Origin: Xenococcus sp. MO_188.B8
GTDB lineage: Bacteria > Cyanobacteriota > Cyanobacteriia > Cyanobacteriales > Xenococcaceae
Length of the DNA: 64,000 nucleotides
Direction: 5' to 3'
NCBI GenBank assembly: GCA_030065615.1
Contig: JASJDR010000003.1
Coordinates: forward strand, 27,147 to 91,146
Under the pieces are notes generated by a model. That model was not told the DNA's origin. It saw only the letters and a program-made list of their open reading frames with translations, and ran no database searches. A program made the position numbers and the translations under genes. Positions 47,050 to 56,218 of this stretch are shown in pieces (the stretch's first letter is position 1; the number at the start of each line of letters is the position of its first letter).

Positions 47050-48651
47050 ATGTTTAGCTCTTTTTTCAAAACAATTATTTTGGCATTGATAACCTTGGTT
47101 GCCATTGTCTTTCTATCTAGAACCAGCGAAAGCCAGTATAGTAATCAGCCTTTAGTTTGGACAACCTCGGCAATGGAGGCAATTGAACGCTCCCAGTCAG
47201 CTCCAGCTGCCATATTAAAAGGAGAACCCTCTAGCCAGATAAATACTATTCAACTGATGGCAGCAAGGGGAGAGTACGAAGCTTTTCAGATTGTCATCCA
47301 AGCCCCAAAAGGCAATCTTGCCAATGTGAATGTTGTGGTATCAGATCTTAAAAATAGAGACGGAGCAATCATAGACCACAAAAATATTACTCTATATCGC
47401 GAACATTATATTTATGTCGAACACCCTAGCCCTCAAGGATGGCAAGCTAATCCAACTTTGGGAGTAGGATGGTATGCTGATGCCTTAATTCCCTTTCTAG
47501 ATCCAGATACGGGCGAAGATATCCAGGGAGCAGAACTAGATGCCGTACCTTTTGATTTAGACGCAGGTACCAATCAACCTATTTGGGTAGATGTATTTGT
47601 TCCCAGATCTGCTGCTCCTGGAGAATATCAGGGAACTTTTACTGTAGAGAGTGATCGTGGGAAGTCTGAAGGTCAGATTAACTTAACAGTGTGGGATTTT
47701 GATTTACCCATCAAGCCATCAATGAATTCTTTCTTCGATATTTGGAAAGATAGAGGAATTCAAGCACAAACATTACTACTCCAGCACAAGCTAATGCCTA
47801 GTCTACGTCTTAAATATAAAGACCAACAAGAAGTAATCGAGCGTTGGGGCTTAAAATCTGTTCGCTTACCTTTCTGGAGTGGAGCTAATTCTCAAACCTG
47901 TGAGATGAAACCCGCACCCTCGATGCAAAATCTACAAGATGCTGCTTCTCGTTACCAATCAGACTTACTAATCTATGTCTATTCTGCTGATGAAATCGAT
48001 AAATGTCACGATCTCGAACAAACTATAAAACAGTGGGCTAAAAATATTCATGAAGCAGGAATCAAACATCTTGTAGTCATGAAACCTAAACCAGAACTTT
48101 ACGACGCGATCGATATTTGGGTAGTGCAGCCACAAATGTACCAAGAAGCCACTCCAGAAATTGCTGCAGTGATGCAACAAGGAGATCAGGTTTGGTTTTA
48201 TACAGGACATAAAGCCAAGTATTCCCCTCAATGGCAAATAGATTCTGCTCCGATTAATTTCCGAATTCCTCAAGGTTGGATCGCTCAAAGCTTAGACTTG
48301 ACTGGTGTTTTATACTGGCGAGTCGACGACTGGACAGATAACCCCTGGCAAGAAGTGCCAGTTTATTCTCAGGGCAAAAACCGAGAGTTTCCTGGAGAGG
48401 GAATGTTGATTTATCCGGGAGAAAAAGTCGGTATTACAGGAGTTGTTCCTTCGATGAGATTGAAATGGATACGGGAAGGAGTTGAAGATTATGAATACAT
48501 CGAGATTTTAAAACAGTTTGGGCTAGAAGATTGGGCATTAAAAGTTAGCCGTACTGTTGGTGCCGACTGGAAACATTGGACAAAAAATCCCCAACAACTA
48601 GAAGCAGCCAGAGTAAAACTAGGCAATAAAATCGAACAACTTTCTCGTTAA
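47050..48651 (+). CDS. DUF4091 membrane-anchored putative glycoside hydrolase
   Basis: The 533-residue protein has an N-terminal signal anchor (about 5-25), a beta-sandwich domain (about 40-215; LMAARGEYEAFQIVIQAP) and a DUF4091 TIM-barrel-like C-terminus (about 220-530; LYWRVDDWTDNPWQEV, MRLKWIREGVEDYEYIEIL). DUF4091 proteins are predicted glycoside hydrolases. A role in trimming or releasing the exopolymer is inference. Confidence 0.82.
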   Translation: MFSSFFKTIILALITLVAIVFLSRTSESQYSNQPLVWTTSAMEAIERSQSAPAAILKGEPSSQINTIQLMAARGEYEAFQIVIQAPKGNLANVNVVVSDLKNRDGAIIDHKNITLYREHYIYVEHPSPQGWQANPTLGVGWYADALIPFLDPDTGEDIQGAELDAVPFDLDAGTNQPIWVDVFVPRSAAPGEYQGTFTVESDRGKSEGQINLTVWDFDLPIKPSMNSFFDIWKDRGIQAQTLLLQHKLMPSLRLKYKDQQEVIERWGLKSVRLPFWSGANSQTCEMKPAPSMQNLQDAASRYQSDLLIYVYSADEIDKCHDLEQTIKQWAKNIHEAGIKHLVVMKPKPELYDAIDIWVVQPQMYQEATPEIAAVMQQGDQVWFYTGHKAKYSPQWQIDSAPINFRIPQGWIAQSLDLTGVLYWRVDDWTDNPWQEVPVYSQGKNREFPGEGMLIYPGEKVGITGVVPSMRLKWIREGVEDYEYIEILKQFGLEDWALKVSRTVGADWKHWTKNPQQLEAARVKLGNKIEQLSR

Positions 48652-48702
48652 AGAGCCCTCAAACCAATACGAAAATATTAACTATTATATGTAATTTAAA
48701 TT

Positions 48703-49869
48703 ATGAAGAAAAAGCTGGTTTTTTTGATTAGCGATCTGGCCTACGGTGGAGCTCAAAGACAATTATTAGCATTAGCTAAAGCGATTAACCAAAAAATTTT
48801 TGAAGTTCATGTTTTGTATTATTATACTGATGCTCCTTTGGCCAAAGATTTACAAGATTCTCAGGTAACTCTACATTGCATCACCAAAAAAGGTCGCTGG
48901 GACTTAATTGGTTTTTATTGGCGATTGTTGAGATCTCTACAAAGAATTAGACCTGATATCTTACATGGATATCTCTCTATCCCTAATTTATTTGCAATAT
49001 CTTTTAAGCCGTTTCTTCCAAGAACTAAAATTATTTGGGGTATTCGAGACTCGAATAATCTCGACACTCATAATAACGATTGGTTAGTTTTTCCTCTTTC
49101 GCTGCTCGAAAACTTTGTGAGCAGGGTTCCGGATCTAATCATTGCTAATTCTCATGCTGGCAAAAAATACCACCTCAGTCAAGGATTCCCCGCAAACAAG
49201 ACTATTGTTATTCCCAATGGCATTGATATCAAGCGCTTTCAGCCAGATCCTGTTGGCAGATTTAAAGTTCGACAGGAATGGGGGATTTCACCCGAAAACA
49301 TTGCCATTGGTTTGATTGGGAGAATTAATCCCATGAAAGATCATCCTAATTTTCTACAAGCAGCAGCTATTCTAGCTAAACAGCGGAAAAATCTACGTTT
49401 TTTTTGCATCGGTACTAACGAAGGGAACACATCATATCAACAGAAAATGTGTCGCTTAAGTGATGAATTAGGATTAGGAGATAAATTGGTTTGGACTGGA
49501 GGTAGATCCGATATCCCTGCTGTTTGCAACGCTCTGGATATAGTGGTTTCAGCTTCAGCCTATGGAGAAGGATTTGGCAATGTTATTGGAGAAGCAATGG
49601 CTTGCAATACTCCTTGTGTAGTTACTGATGTCGGTGACTCGGCTTGGATTGTCGGCGATTTAGGAAAAGTTGTTCCCCCACAGGATTCTCCCGCACTAGC
49701 TCAGGCAATTGAGGAGTTAATTATTGCTAACGGCACTACCCCCAATATTCGTCATCGAATTGTCGAGCATTTTTCCTGCACTCAATTAGCAGCAGCTTCT
49801 ACTAAAACATTTCTGCAACTTTTAGAAGCAGGATTGCAGACCACAATAAATCTTAAATTATTGTCATAA
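48703..49869 (+). CDS. GT4-family glycosyltransferase
   Basis: The 388 residues begin KKKLVFLISDLAYGGAQRQLL and have IPNGIDIKRFQP, LIGRINPMKDHPNFLQAA and the donor motif GEGFGNVIGEAMACNTPCVVTDVGDSAW. It is a clear paralogue of the enzyme at 52228-53370 (same HPMKDH.NFL and VVTD.GDSA.IVGD blocks), so the two probably add similar sugars. Confidence 0.9.
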   Translation: MKKKLVFLISDLAYGGAQRQLLALAKAINQKIFEVHVLYYYTDAPLAKDLQDSQVTLHCITKKGRWDLIGFYWRLLRSLQRIRPDILHGYLSIPNLFAISFKPFLPRTKIIWGIRDSNNLDTHNNDWLVFPLSLLENFVSRVPDLIIANSHAGKKYHLSQGFPANKTIVIPNGIDIKRFQPDPVGRFKVRQEWGISPENIAIGLIGRINPMKDHPNFLQAAAILAKQRKNLRFFCIGTNEGNTSYQQKMCRLSDELGLGDKLVWTGGRSDIPAVCNALDIVVSASAYGEGFGNVIGEAMACNTPCVVTDVGDSAWIVGDLGKVVPPQDSPALAQAIEELIIANGTTPNIRHRIVEHFSCTQLAAASTKTFLQLLEAGLQTTINLKLLS

Positions 49870-50056
49870 ATTACAAAAAATTGTTCTCTTAAATTAGCCT
49901 GGAAGCTCTACTAAATTTTCCGATAAATTTTATATGTATTTCTTTGTGCAATCTTAATACTACAAAAGCTGAAGCTACTGTAGAATTACTTTAAGTTGTT
50001 TGTGAGACTTGAATTATCAGGTTGCCATTAGGATATGTGATATGTATTGAAAGAGT

Positions 50057-50977
50057 ATGAGAAAAAAAACCGTATTAGTTACTGGTGGTAGTGGATTTAT
50101 TGGCTCTCATCTGGTCGAAGCTTTGGTGCAGAAAAACTATCGAGTTCGTATTCTTGACGATCTCTCAACAGGAAAACTAGAAAATCTGAGTTCTGTTTCT
50201 GAGCAAGATATTGAAATCTTTCAAGGCTCTATTACTGATTGGCACCAGGTTGAGCAAGTAACTAGAGGCTGTGATTATGTTTTTCATAAAGCAGCGATCG
50301 CCAGTGTCCCGAAATCAATCCAAGATCCTGTAGGTACAGGAAAAGTCAACTATCATGGAACTCTCAATGTCTTAGAAGCAGCTTGCAAACATGGTATTCG
50401 GCGAGTGATCTTTGCTGGCAGTGCGGCGGTTTATGGCAATAATCCGACGCTGCCAAAAAAGGAGTCAATGCTTCCTGCTCCGCTTTCCCCTTATGCAGCT
50501 GACAAGTTAGCCTCAGAATTAATGGGTCATGTATATAGTAAAAACTTCGGTCTAGAATTTGTCTGTTTACGTTATTTTAATGTCTTCGGTCGCCGCCAAG
50601 ATCCATCAAGTAACTATTCAGGAGTGATTTCCCTATTTTGTGATCGCCTAAGTCAAGGGCAGACACCGATTATCTATGGAGATGGCTTGCAAACTCGGGA
50701 TTTTATCCATGTTTCCGATGTTGTTCGAGCAAACTTAGCCGTTATGGAACACCCAAAAGCAGCAGGCAAAACCTTCAATGTAGGAAGAGGGGTCGCAATT
50801 TCTCTCCTAGAAATCATTAATCTACTCAATGACTTAACAACTTACAATTTAAAACCTATCTTTAAAAAACCTCGTTCTGGAGATATTCGTCACAGTCTGG
50901 CTGATAACGAAAATTTAAAAGCTTTGGGCTGGATGCCTATCATGGATATCCGTCAAGGTTTAGCAGAATTACTCTAA
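50057..50977 (+). CDS. NAD-dependent NDP-sugar epimerase (SDR family)
   Basis: The 306 residues have the dinucleotide fold VTGGSGFIGSHL, the Ser in FAGSAAVYG and the catalytic YAADK (Tyr-x3-Lys), plus RYFNVFGRRQDP. It resembles UDP-GlcNAc/UDP-Glc 4-epimerases such as WbpP. It likely supplies a GalNAc- or galactose-type donor; substrate is not certain. Confidence 0.88.
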   Translation: MRKKTVLVTGGSGFIGSHLVEALVQKNYRVRILDDLSTGKLENLSSVSEQDIEIFQGSITDWHQVEQVTRGCDYVFHKAAIASVPKSIQDPVGTGKVNYHGTLNVLEAACKHGIRRVIFAGSAAVYGNNPTLPKKESMLPAPLSPYAADKLASELMGHVYSKNFGLEFVCLRYFNVFGRRQDPSSNYSGVISLFCDRLSQGQTPIIYGDGLQTRDFIHVSDVVRANLAVMEHPKAAGKTFNVGRGVAISLLEIINLLNDLTTYNLKPIFKKPRSGDIRHSLADNENLKALGWMPIMDIRQGLAELL

Positions 50978-51050
50978 ATAATTTTTATTATAGTACTAAT
51001 TTACTATTGAAATTGATTGATTTAATTTTTAATAAATAACGATTATAGCT

Positions 51051-52250
51051 ATGCCCAAACTTTTAACCATCGCTACGGTTCCCGAAACCTTGACTGGCTT
51101 TTTAATGCCATTTACTAATTATTTTCGCGCTCAAGGTTGGCGAGTAGACGGTATAGCGCAAAAAATTTCTGCTGATCCACAATCAGTAGCGGTCTTTGAT
51201 CATGTCTGGGATGTCGAATGGTCGCGCAACCCTCTAGATCCTAAAAATCTGATAATTGCAGTTCCTCGTATTCAAGAACTCGTAGCCCGAGAAAACTATG
51301 ATATAGTTCATGTCCATACTCCAGTTGCCGCATTTGTAACCCGCTATGCGCTGAGGAATTGGCCCAAAACTAAAAAAACACAAATAATTTATACCGCCCA
51401 TGGTTTTCACTTTCACCAACAAGGTAATTGGTTAGCTAATCAAATTTTTTTAGTACTAGAAAAACTATCAGGTAATTGGACCGACTATCTCATCGTAATC
51501 AATAGAGAAGATGAATTAGCAGCCCAAAAGTATCAGATTCTTCCTCGCGATCGCATTTTTTATACTCCAGGCATTGGACTCGATACCGACTATTATCACC
51601 CCAAGCAAGTATCTCCCATTGCCGTAGCGGCAGTCAGAGCAGAATTGGGTCTTACTCCTCAAGACAGCTTGTTGCTTTGTGTCGCTGAATTTACCCCGAA
51701 CAAACGTCATCGCGATCAGCTACAAGCCTTGAAAAAGCTCAATCGCTCAGATATTCATTTAGCATTTGCAGGCAATGGACAAATTAAATCCCAGACCGAA
51801 AGCTTAGCCGCCCAATTAGGATTAGCCAAACAAGTTCACTTCCTTGGTTTTCGCTCCGACATTCCGGTTTTGATTCGTGCCAGTAGGGCCACTTTATTAA
51901 CATCTCAACGAGAAGGCTTGCCTCGCAGTATTATGGAAGCCTTATGTTTGGCTACCCCGGTTATCGGGACTAAAATTCGTGGTATTAACGATTTATTAGC
52001 TGATAATTGCGGTTTACTGGTAGAAGTAGGAGATATTGATGCCTTAGCTCAAGCTATGGCTTGGATAGTAGATAATCCCGATTCAGCTATCCAAATGGGT
52101 CAACGAGGTCAGAGCAAAATAGCTGAGTACGATATAAACAAGATCGTGCAATTGTATGCCAAATTATACGATCGCGCTTTAAATAACAATACAAAAAATT
52201 CAATAAATTTAAATAATTGTCAAAAACATGGCGAAAATTTTATTTATTAG
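51051..52250 (+). CDS. GT4-family glycosyltransferase (EpsD/PglA-like)
   Basis: The 399 residues start TIATVPETLTGFLMPFTNYFR, with HVHTPVAAFVTRYALR, IIYTAHGFHFHQQGN and TSQREGLPRSIMEALCLATPVIGT. The 'tAHGFHFH' and 'REGLPRSIMEAL' blocks are typical of enzymes that add the second sugar after a bacillosamine- or QuiNAc-type primer. The end overlaps the next gene by 23 bp in another frame. Confidence 0.9.
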   Translation: MPKLLTIATVPETLTGFLMPFTNYFRAQGWRVDGIAQKISADPQSVAVFDHVWDVEWSRNPLDPKNLIIAVPRIQELVARENYDIVHVHTPVAAFVTRYALRNWPKTKKTQIIYTAHGFHFHQQGNWLANQIFLVLEKLSGNWTDYLIVINREDELAAQKYQILPRDRIFYTPGIGLDTDYYHPKQVSPIAVAAVRAELGLTPQDSLLLCVAEFTPNKRHRDQLQALKKLNRSDIHLAFAGNGQIKSQTESLAAQLGLAKQVHFLGFRSDIPVLIRASRATLLTSQREGLPRSIMEALCLATPVIGTKIRGINDLLADNCGLLVEVGDIDALAQAMAWIVDNPDSAIQMGQRGQSKIAEYDINKIVQLYAKLYDRALNNNTKNSINLNNCQKHGENFIY

Positions 52251-53370
52251 TACCGGTTTAGGCACCGGGGGGGCAGAAACAATGCTCTATCAAATTCTAT
52301 CTAGGATAGATCGCACTAAATTTGAACCGATAGTGGTGTCATTGATGGGAATAGACACTTATGGTAAATCTATTGAAGCCTTAAACGTTCCTGTTTATAC
52401 TTTGGAGCTCCATGCCGGTCAACTCCCAGTCCATAAAATTAGACAACTTGGCAGAATTATCCATCAGCAGCAACCAGATTTAATTCAGGGTTGGATGTAT
52501 CACGGTAATTTAGCAGCCCAGTTTTCCAGCTTGATATCTGGGAAAAAAATCCCCGTATTGTGGAGCATTCATCATTCACTACATTCTCTTGGCTCAGAGA
52601 AACTCCTAACTCAAGCACTGATTAGATTGGGTGGCTTGACCGCTCAATTAGTGTCAAAAATCGCTTTTGTCTCTCAGAAGAGTCGCGAACAACATCAAAA
52701 ACTAGGTTATCCTGCTGAGAATAGTTGTTCGATTCCCAACGGTTTTGATATATCTTCCTTAAAACCATCTGCCACAATTAGAGAGCAGTTTCGCCAAGAA
52801 TTGGGTTTAGCTTCAGAATCAATGTTAATTGGCTTGATCGCTCGCTATCACCCAATGAAAGACCATGCTAATTTTTTAAAAGCGGCTGGCATATTATTAA
52901 CCGAGTTTCCCGACACTAACTTTCTGTTAGTGGGCACAGATGTGGATCGACAAAACCACCGCCTCACTAATCTAATTACCGAATTAAATATTGGCGACAG
53001 AGTACATCTTTTGGGAGAAAGAAGGGATATCCCCAAAATTGTCCCTGCCTTAGATATTATGACCTCATCTTCCGCTTTTGGCGAAGCGTTTCCCCTGGTA
53101 ATTGGCGAAGCGATGTCCTGTGGTGTACCTTGCGTAGTCACGGATATTGGTGATTCAGCTTCTATCGTTGGCGATTCAGGCATAGTTGTCTCGCCTAAAA
53201 ACCCTCAAGCTTTAGCAAATGGATGGAAAAATTTAATTTTACTAGGGACAGAAGCCAGAAAAGCTTTAGGTGTCAAAGCACGTCAAAAAGTCATTGAGCA
53301 TTATTCCTTGGATACGGTAGTTGCCCAATACGAAGAGCTTTACCATCTTGTGTTAAACAACTCAATTTAA
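52228..53370 (+). CDS. GT4-family glycosyltransferase
   Basis: The 380 residues begin AKILFISTGLGTGGAETML and carry IPNGFDISSL, LIARYHPMKDHANFLKAAG and GEAFPLVIGEAMSCGVPCVVTDIGDSA. Paralogue of the 48703-49869 enzyme. Overlaps the preceding gene by 23 bp, so translation is probably coupled. Confidence 0.9.
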   Translation: MAKILFISTGLGTGGAETMLYQILSRIDRTKFEPIVVSLMGIDTYGKSIEALNVPVYTLELHAGQLPVHKIRQLGRIIHQQQPDLIQGWMYHGNLAAQFSSLISGKKIPVLWSIHHSLHSLGSEKLLTQALIRLGGLTAQLVSKIAFVSQKSREQHQKLGYPAENSCSIPNGFDISSLKPSATIREQFRQELGLASESMLIGLIARYHPMKDHANFLKAAGILLTEFPDTNFLLVGTDVDRQNHRLTNLITELNIGDRVHLLGERRDIPKIVPALDIMTSSSAFGEAFPLVIGEAMSCGVPCVVTDIGDSASIVGDSGIVVSPKNPQALANGWKNLILLGTEARKALGVKARQKVIEHYSLDTVVAQYEELYHLVLNNSI

Positions 53371-53402
53371 ATTACACTAAAATTTTTTAACTAAAATTTT
53401 TT

Positions 53403-54011
53403 ATGACTAGATTAATTAAATCCTTGTTAGACAAAAGCGTAGCGGCGATCATCTTATTGCTTGTTTCTCCTATGATGATGATTTTAGCGATCGCGGTTTA
53501 CTGGAAGATGGGCAGTCCCGTCATTTTTGCCCAAGATCGCCCTGGGAAAAATAACCGGATCTTCAAGTTTTATAAATTCCGTACCATGACCGACGCACGG
53601 GATCAATATGGTCAACTCTTAGCTGATGGCGATCGCCTTACAACCTTTGGTAAATGGTTACGCCAAACTAGTCTAGACGAACTTCCTCAACTATGGAACG
53701 TCTTAAAAGGAGATATGAGTTTGATCGGGCCTCGTCCTCTAATAGTAAGATATTTAAACCGCTATAGTCCCCAACAGGCTCGTCGTCATGAGGTGCTACC
53801 AGGAATTACGGGATTAGCACAAATTAACGGGCGCAATAAGATTAGTTGGGATGAGAAATTTCAACTTGATGTTTGGTATATCGACCATTGGAGTTTGTGG
53901 TTAGATTTGAAAATTTTGTTGTTCACGGTGGTTAAGGTAATTAAAAAAGACGGTATTAACCAAGAAGGATACGACACATCGGAAGAGTTTCAGGGCTCGA
54001 TAATTAAGTAA
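53403..54011 (+). CDS. Initiating sugar-phosphate transferase (PglC-like)
   Basis: The 202 residues form a short monotopic phosphoglycosyltransferase: one N-terminal hydrophobic re-entrant segment (about 10-32), FAQDRPGKNNRIFKFYKFRTM, the catalytic Asp-Glu in TSLDELPQLWNVLKGDMSLIGPRPL and LPGITGLAQINGRN. The size fits PglC-type minimal enzymes instead of the large WbaP/WcaJ. It would transfer a sugar phosphate to undecaprenyl phosphate to start the repeat unit. Confidence 0.92.
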   Translation: MTRLIKSLLDKSVAAIILLLVSPMMMILAIAVYWKMGSPVIFAQDRPGKNNRIFKFYKFRTMTDARDQYGQLLADGDRLTTFGKWLRQTSLDELPQLWNVLKGDMSLIGPRPLIVRYLNRYSPQQARRHEVLPGITGLAQINGRNKISWDEKFQLDVWYIDHWSLWLDLKILLFTVVKVIKKDGINQEGYDTSEEFQGSIIK

Positions 54012-54032
54012 TAAGTAATAAGTAATAAGTAA
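54008..54032. repeat. Three perfect heptanucleotide repeats (GTAATAA) plus a partial unit
   Basis: GTAATAA at 54008-54014, 54015-54021 and 54022-54028, with a partial fourth copy. The first unit contains the stop codon of the sugar-phosphate transferase gene. Confidence 0.8.
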
Positions 54033-54046
54033 ACTAGTAATTAAAT

Positions 54047-54952
54047 ATGGAAACTTTAATTGAACAATTGACAGCAGAAGAATTAGAATTGCTCCCAACC
54101 GCAGAAGATATTGCTTTTTATGACGAACATGGTTGGTTGATTACGAAAAAAATTATTCCTGATGAAATTATTGATTTAGCGCTTGCAGGAAGTGAAAAAT
54201 TTTATCGTGGTGAACGGGATGCTACTTTGTCGGTGGATACTGGCTATAGTAACTGGCAGCCAGAGGATGGCGATACAGTGCGCAATAATGAATTCGTGTC
54301 CCTGCAAAAAAAAGAACTGGCTCAATTAGCTTTGCAACCGATCATTGGGGCGATCGCTGCTAAATTAGCCAGAACCGACGGAATCCGACTTCTCGACGAT
54401 CAACTAGTTTATAAGCCGCCGCAAATGAAAAATAGCACTATTGGTTGGCATTGCGATCAAGCATACTGGTCTACCTGTAGTTCTCATAAACTATTAACTG
54501 CTTGGATACCTTTTCACGATGTAGATGAAGCCAGAGGTCCTTTAGTGGTCATAGATCGCAGCCATCAATGGGTGGGACTAGAAGATATGCGTTATTTCAA
54601 CGATCCCAATCTAGAAAACTTAGCAAATCAGCTGCCCATAGCCAAGAAGGAAATAGTCAGAGTTCCCATAGTAATGAAGAAAGGTCAGGTAAGTTTTCAT
54701 CACGGTTGGACAATTCATGGCAGCTATCCCAATCGTAGTGATCAATTTCGTCTGGCATTAGCCGCCCATCTGCAAGATCAAGACAATCACTATCGACCAT
54801 TTACTAATAAACAAGGAAAAGAAATACATATCTTCGACGAACAACTATGTCGTAAATTACCTAACGGCGACCCCGATTTTAGTGATCCCTCAGTTTTTCC
54901 CGTACTGTGGTCTCAAGTTAAAACGCAAGTTGGTATAACCCCTAAAACCTAA
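54047..54952 (+). CDS. Phytanoyl-CoA dioxygenase (PhyH) family protein
   Basis: The 301-residue protein has the Fe(II)/2-oxoglutarate dioxygenase residues: HxD in GWHCDQAYWS (about 133-135), the distal His in FHHGWTIHGSYPNRS and Arg in FRLALAAH. PhyH enzymes hydroxylate small molecules, and some modify sugars or natural products. In this cluster it may oxidise a sugar or a substituent; the substrate is unknown. Its last four codons lie in a heptamer repeat. Confidence 0.85.
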   Translation: METLIEQLTAEELELLPTAEDIAFYDEHGWLITKKIIPDEIIDLALAGSEKFYRGERDATLSVDTGYSNWQPEDGDTVRNNEFVSLQKKELAQLALQPIIGAIAAKLARTDGIRLLDDQLVYKPPQMKNSTIGWHCDQAYWSTCSSHKLLTAWIPFHDVDEARGPLVVIDRSHQWVGLEDMRYFNDPNLENLANQLPIAKKEIVRVPIVMKKGQVSFHHGWTIHGSYPNRSDQFRLALAAHLQDQDNHYRPFTNKQGKEIHIFDEQLCRKLPNGDPDFSDPSVFPVLWSQVKTQVGITPKT

Positions 54953-54966
54953 CCCCTAAAACCTAA
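54939..54966. repeat. Heptanucleotide repeat CCCCTAA/AACCTAA, two alternating pairs
   Basis: CCCCTAA-AACCTAA-CCCCTAA-AACCTAA, four units without gaps. The first two encode the last residues and stop of the PhyH gene; the array ends 4 nt before the ATG of the FemAB-like gene. Confidence 0.8.
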
Positions 54967-54970
54967 TTTA

Positions 54971-56059
54971 ATGAATGTCTCAATTCTCGATCTAGATAAT
55001 CCTTTGTGGAAAGAAACCCTAGAAAAACTAAGTTATGATGCTTATCATCTACCAGAATATGTGGCTCTAGAAGCGAAAAGAAACCACAGCAAGCCAGAAG
55101 CTTTGTTAATTACTGAGGCGGATAAGATTTTTTTTGTCCCTTATCTGTTACGTTCCTGTAATGATCTTGTAGACACAACAGATCCCCAAGAAGAAATTTT
55201 AGATGCGATTTCTCCCTATGGTTATCCAGGAATTTTGCTTAGTGATGGTGCAAGAAACAGTTCCCCATTTGTTAATCATGCCTTTAAAGAACTCCAGCAA
55301 ACTTTTCAGGCTCGTGGAATCTGTTCCGCCTTTTTGCGTTTTCATCCCATTTTGAGCGATGGATTCGCCGAGGTTTTCCCCCCCAATAGTTTGACCCCTA
55401 ATGGGGAGACTGTGTCCATCGATCTAAATCTGTCTTCAGACAAGATTTGGGCTCAGACTCGTAGAGGACATCAAAGTACGATCAATAAATGCAAGCGACT
55501 AGGTTTGACTGCTAGAACAGTTACTTTCGCAGACTATATAGATGAGTTTCTCTCAATCTATCAAGAAACGATGGATCGGTTAGGAGCTCGGGATAATTAC
55601 TATTTTGATCGCGATTATTTTACCGATTTACTGAAGTTAGGCGATCGCTTACATTTGATAATTGTCGAATCTGATAGTCAAATTATTTGCGCTAGTTTAT
55701 TTTTTGAATCTTGCGGGATTGTACAAGCACATTTGGGAGGAACCAAAACCGATTTTATGAAGCAATCTCCGTTTAATCTTCTACTGCATCACGCTCGTTT
55801 ATGGGCGAAGGAAAGAGGAAATAAGTTTTTGCATCTCGGAGGAGGTGTCGGAGGCAATAAAGACAAATTGTTTACTTTTAAATCTGGTTTCTCCCGACAA
55901 AGACATAAATTTTTTACCATGCGCTTGATTATAGACGAGTCAAAATACCAGCATCTTGTCAAGAACCAGGCTCAAACTAAAAATATTTCTATTAGTCAAT
56001 TAAAAGAATCAAATTTTTTTCCTGCCTATAGATTCAATGAGGGCTTACAAAAAAAATAG
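54971..56059 (+). CDS. FemAB/GNAT-like acyltransferase
   Basis: The 362 residues resemble the FemAB-like (GNAT fold) proteins found in exopolysaccharide clusters: WAQTRRGHQSTINKCKRLG, FLSIYQETMDRLGARDNYYFD and the C-terminal LLLHHARLWAKERGNKFLHLGGG. It probably transfers an acyl or aminoacyl group to an amino sugar. It could fill the N-acyl step after the PglE-like aminotransferase, but that is inference. Confidence 0.78.
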   Translation: MNVSILDLDNPLWKETLEKLSYDAYHLPEYVALEAKRNHSKPEALLITEADKIFFVPYLLRSCNDLVDTTDPQEEILDAISPYGYPGILLSDGARNSSPFVNHAFKELQQTFQARGICSAFLRFHPILSDGFAEVFPPNSLTPNGETVSIDLNLSSDKIWAQTRRGHQSTINKCKRLGLTARTVTFADYIDEFLSIYQETMDRLGARDNYYFDRDYFTDLLKLGDRLHLIIVESDSQIICASLFFESCGIVQAHLGGTKTDFMKQSPFNLLLHHARLWAKERGNKFLHLGGGVGGNKDKLFTFKSGFSRQRHKFFTMRLIIDESKYQHLVKNQAQTKNISISQLKESNFFPAYRFNEGLQKK

Positions 56060-56218
56060 TTAGCAAATCCAACATAAAAAATAAGTCTTATTAATAATTT
56101 CGGTATAAGATTGCAGACCTTCAACGAATGGCAACTATTCTAGAACAGACTATTAATGCTTGTCACTAATTAATTGATAGTTAACATTTTGATCGAAGAT
56201 AAAAAAATACCATAACTA

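Noticed and set aside
52848..53183. 111-residue minus-strand ORF inside a glycosyltransferase gene
   Set aside because: Shadow of the well supported plus-strand GT4 gene.
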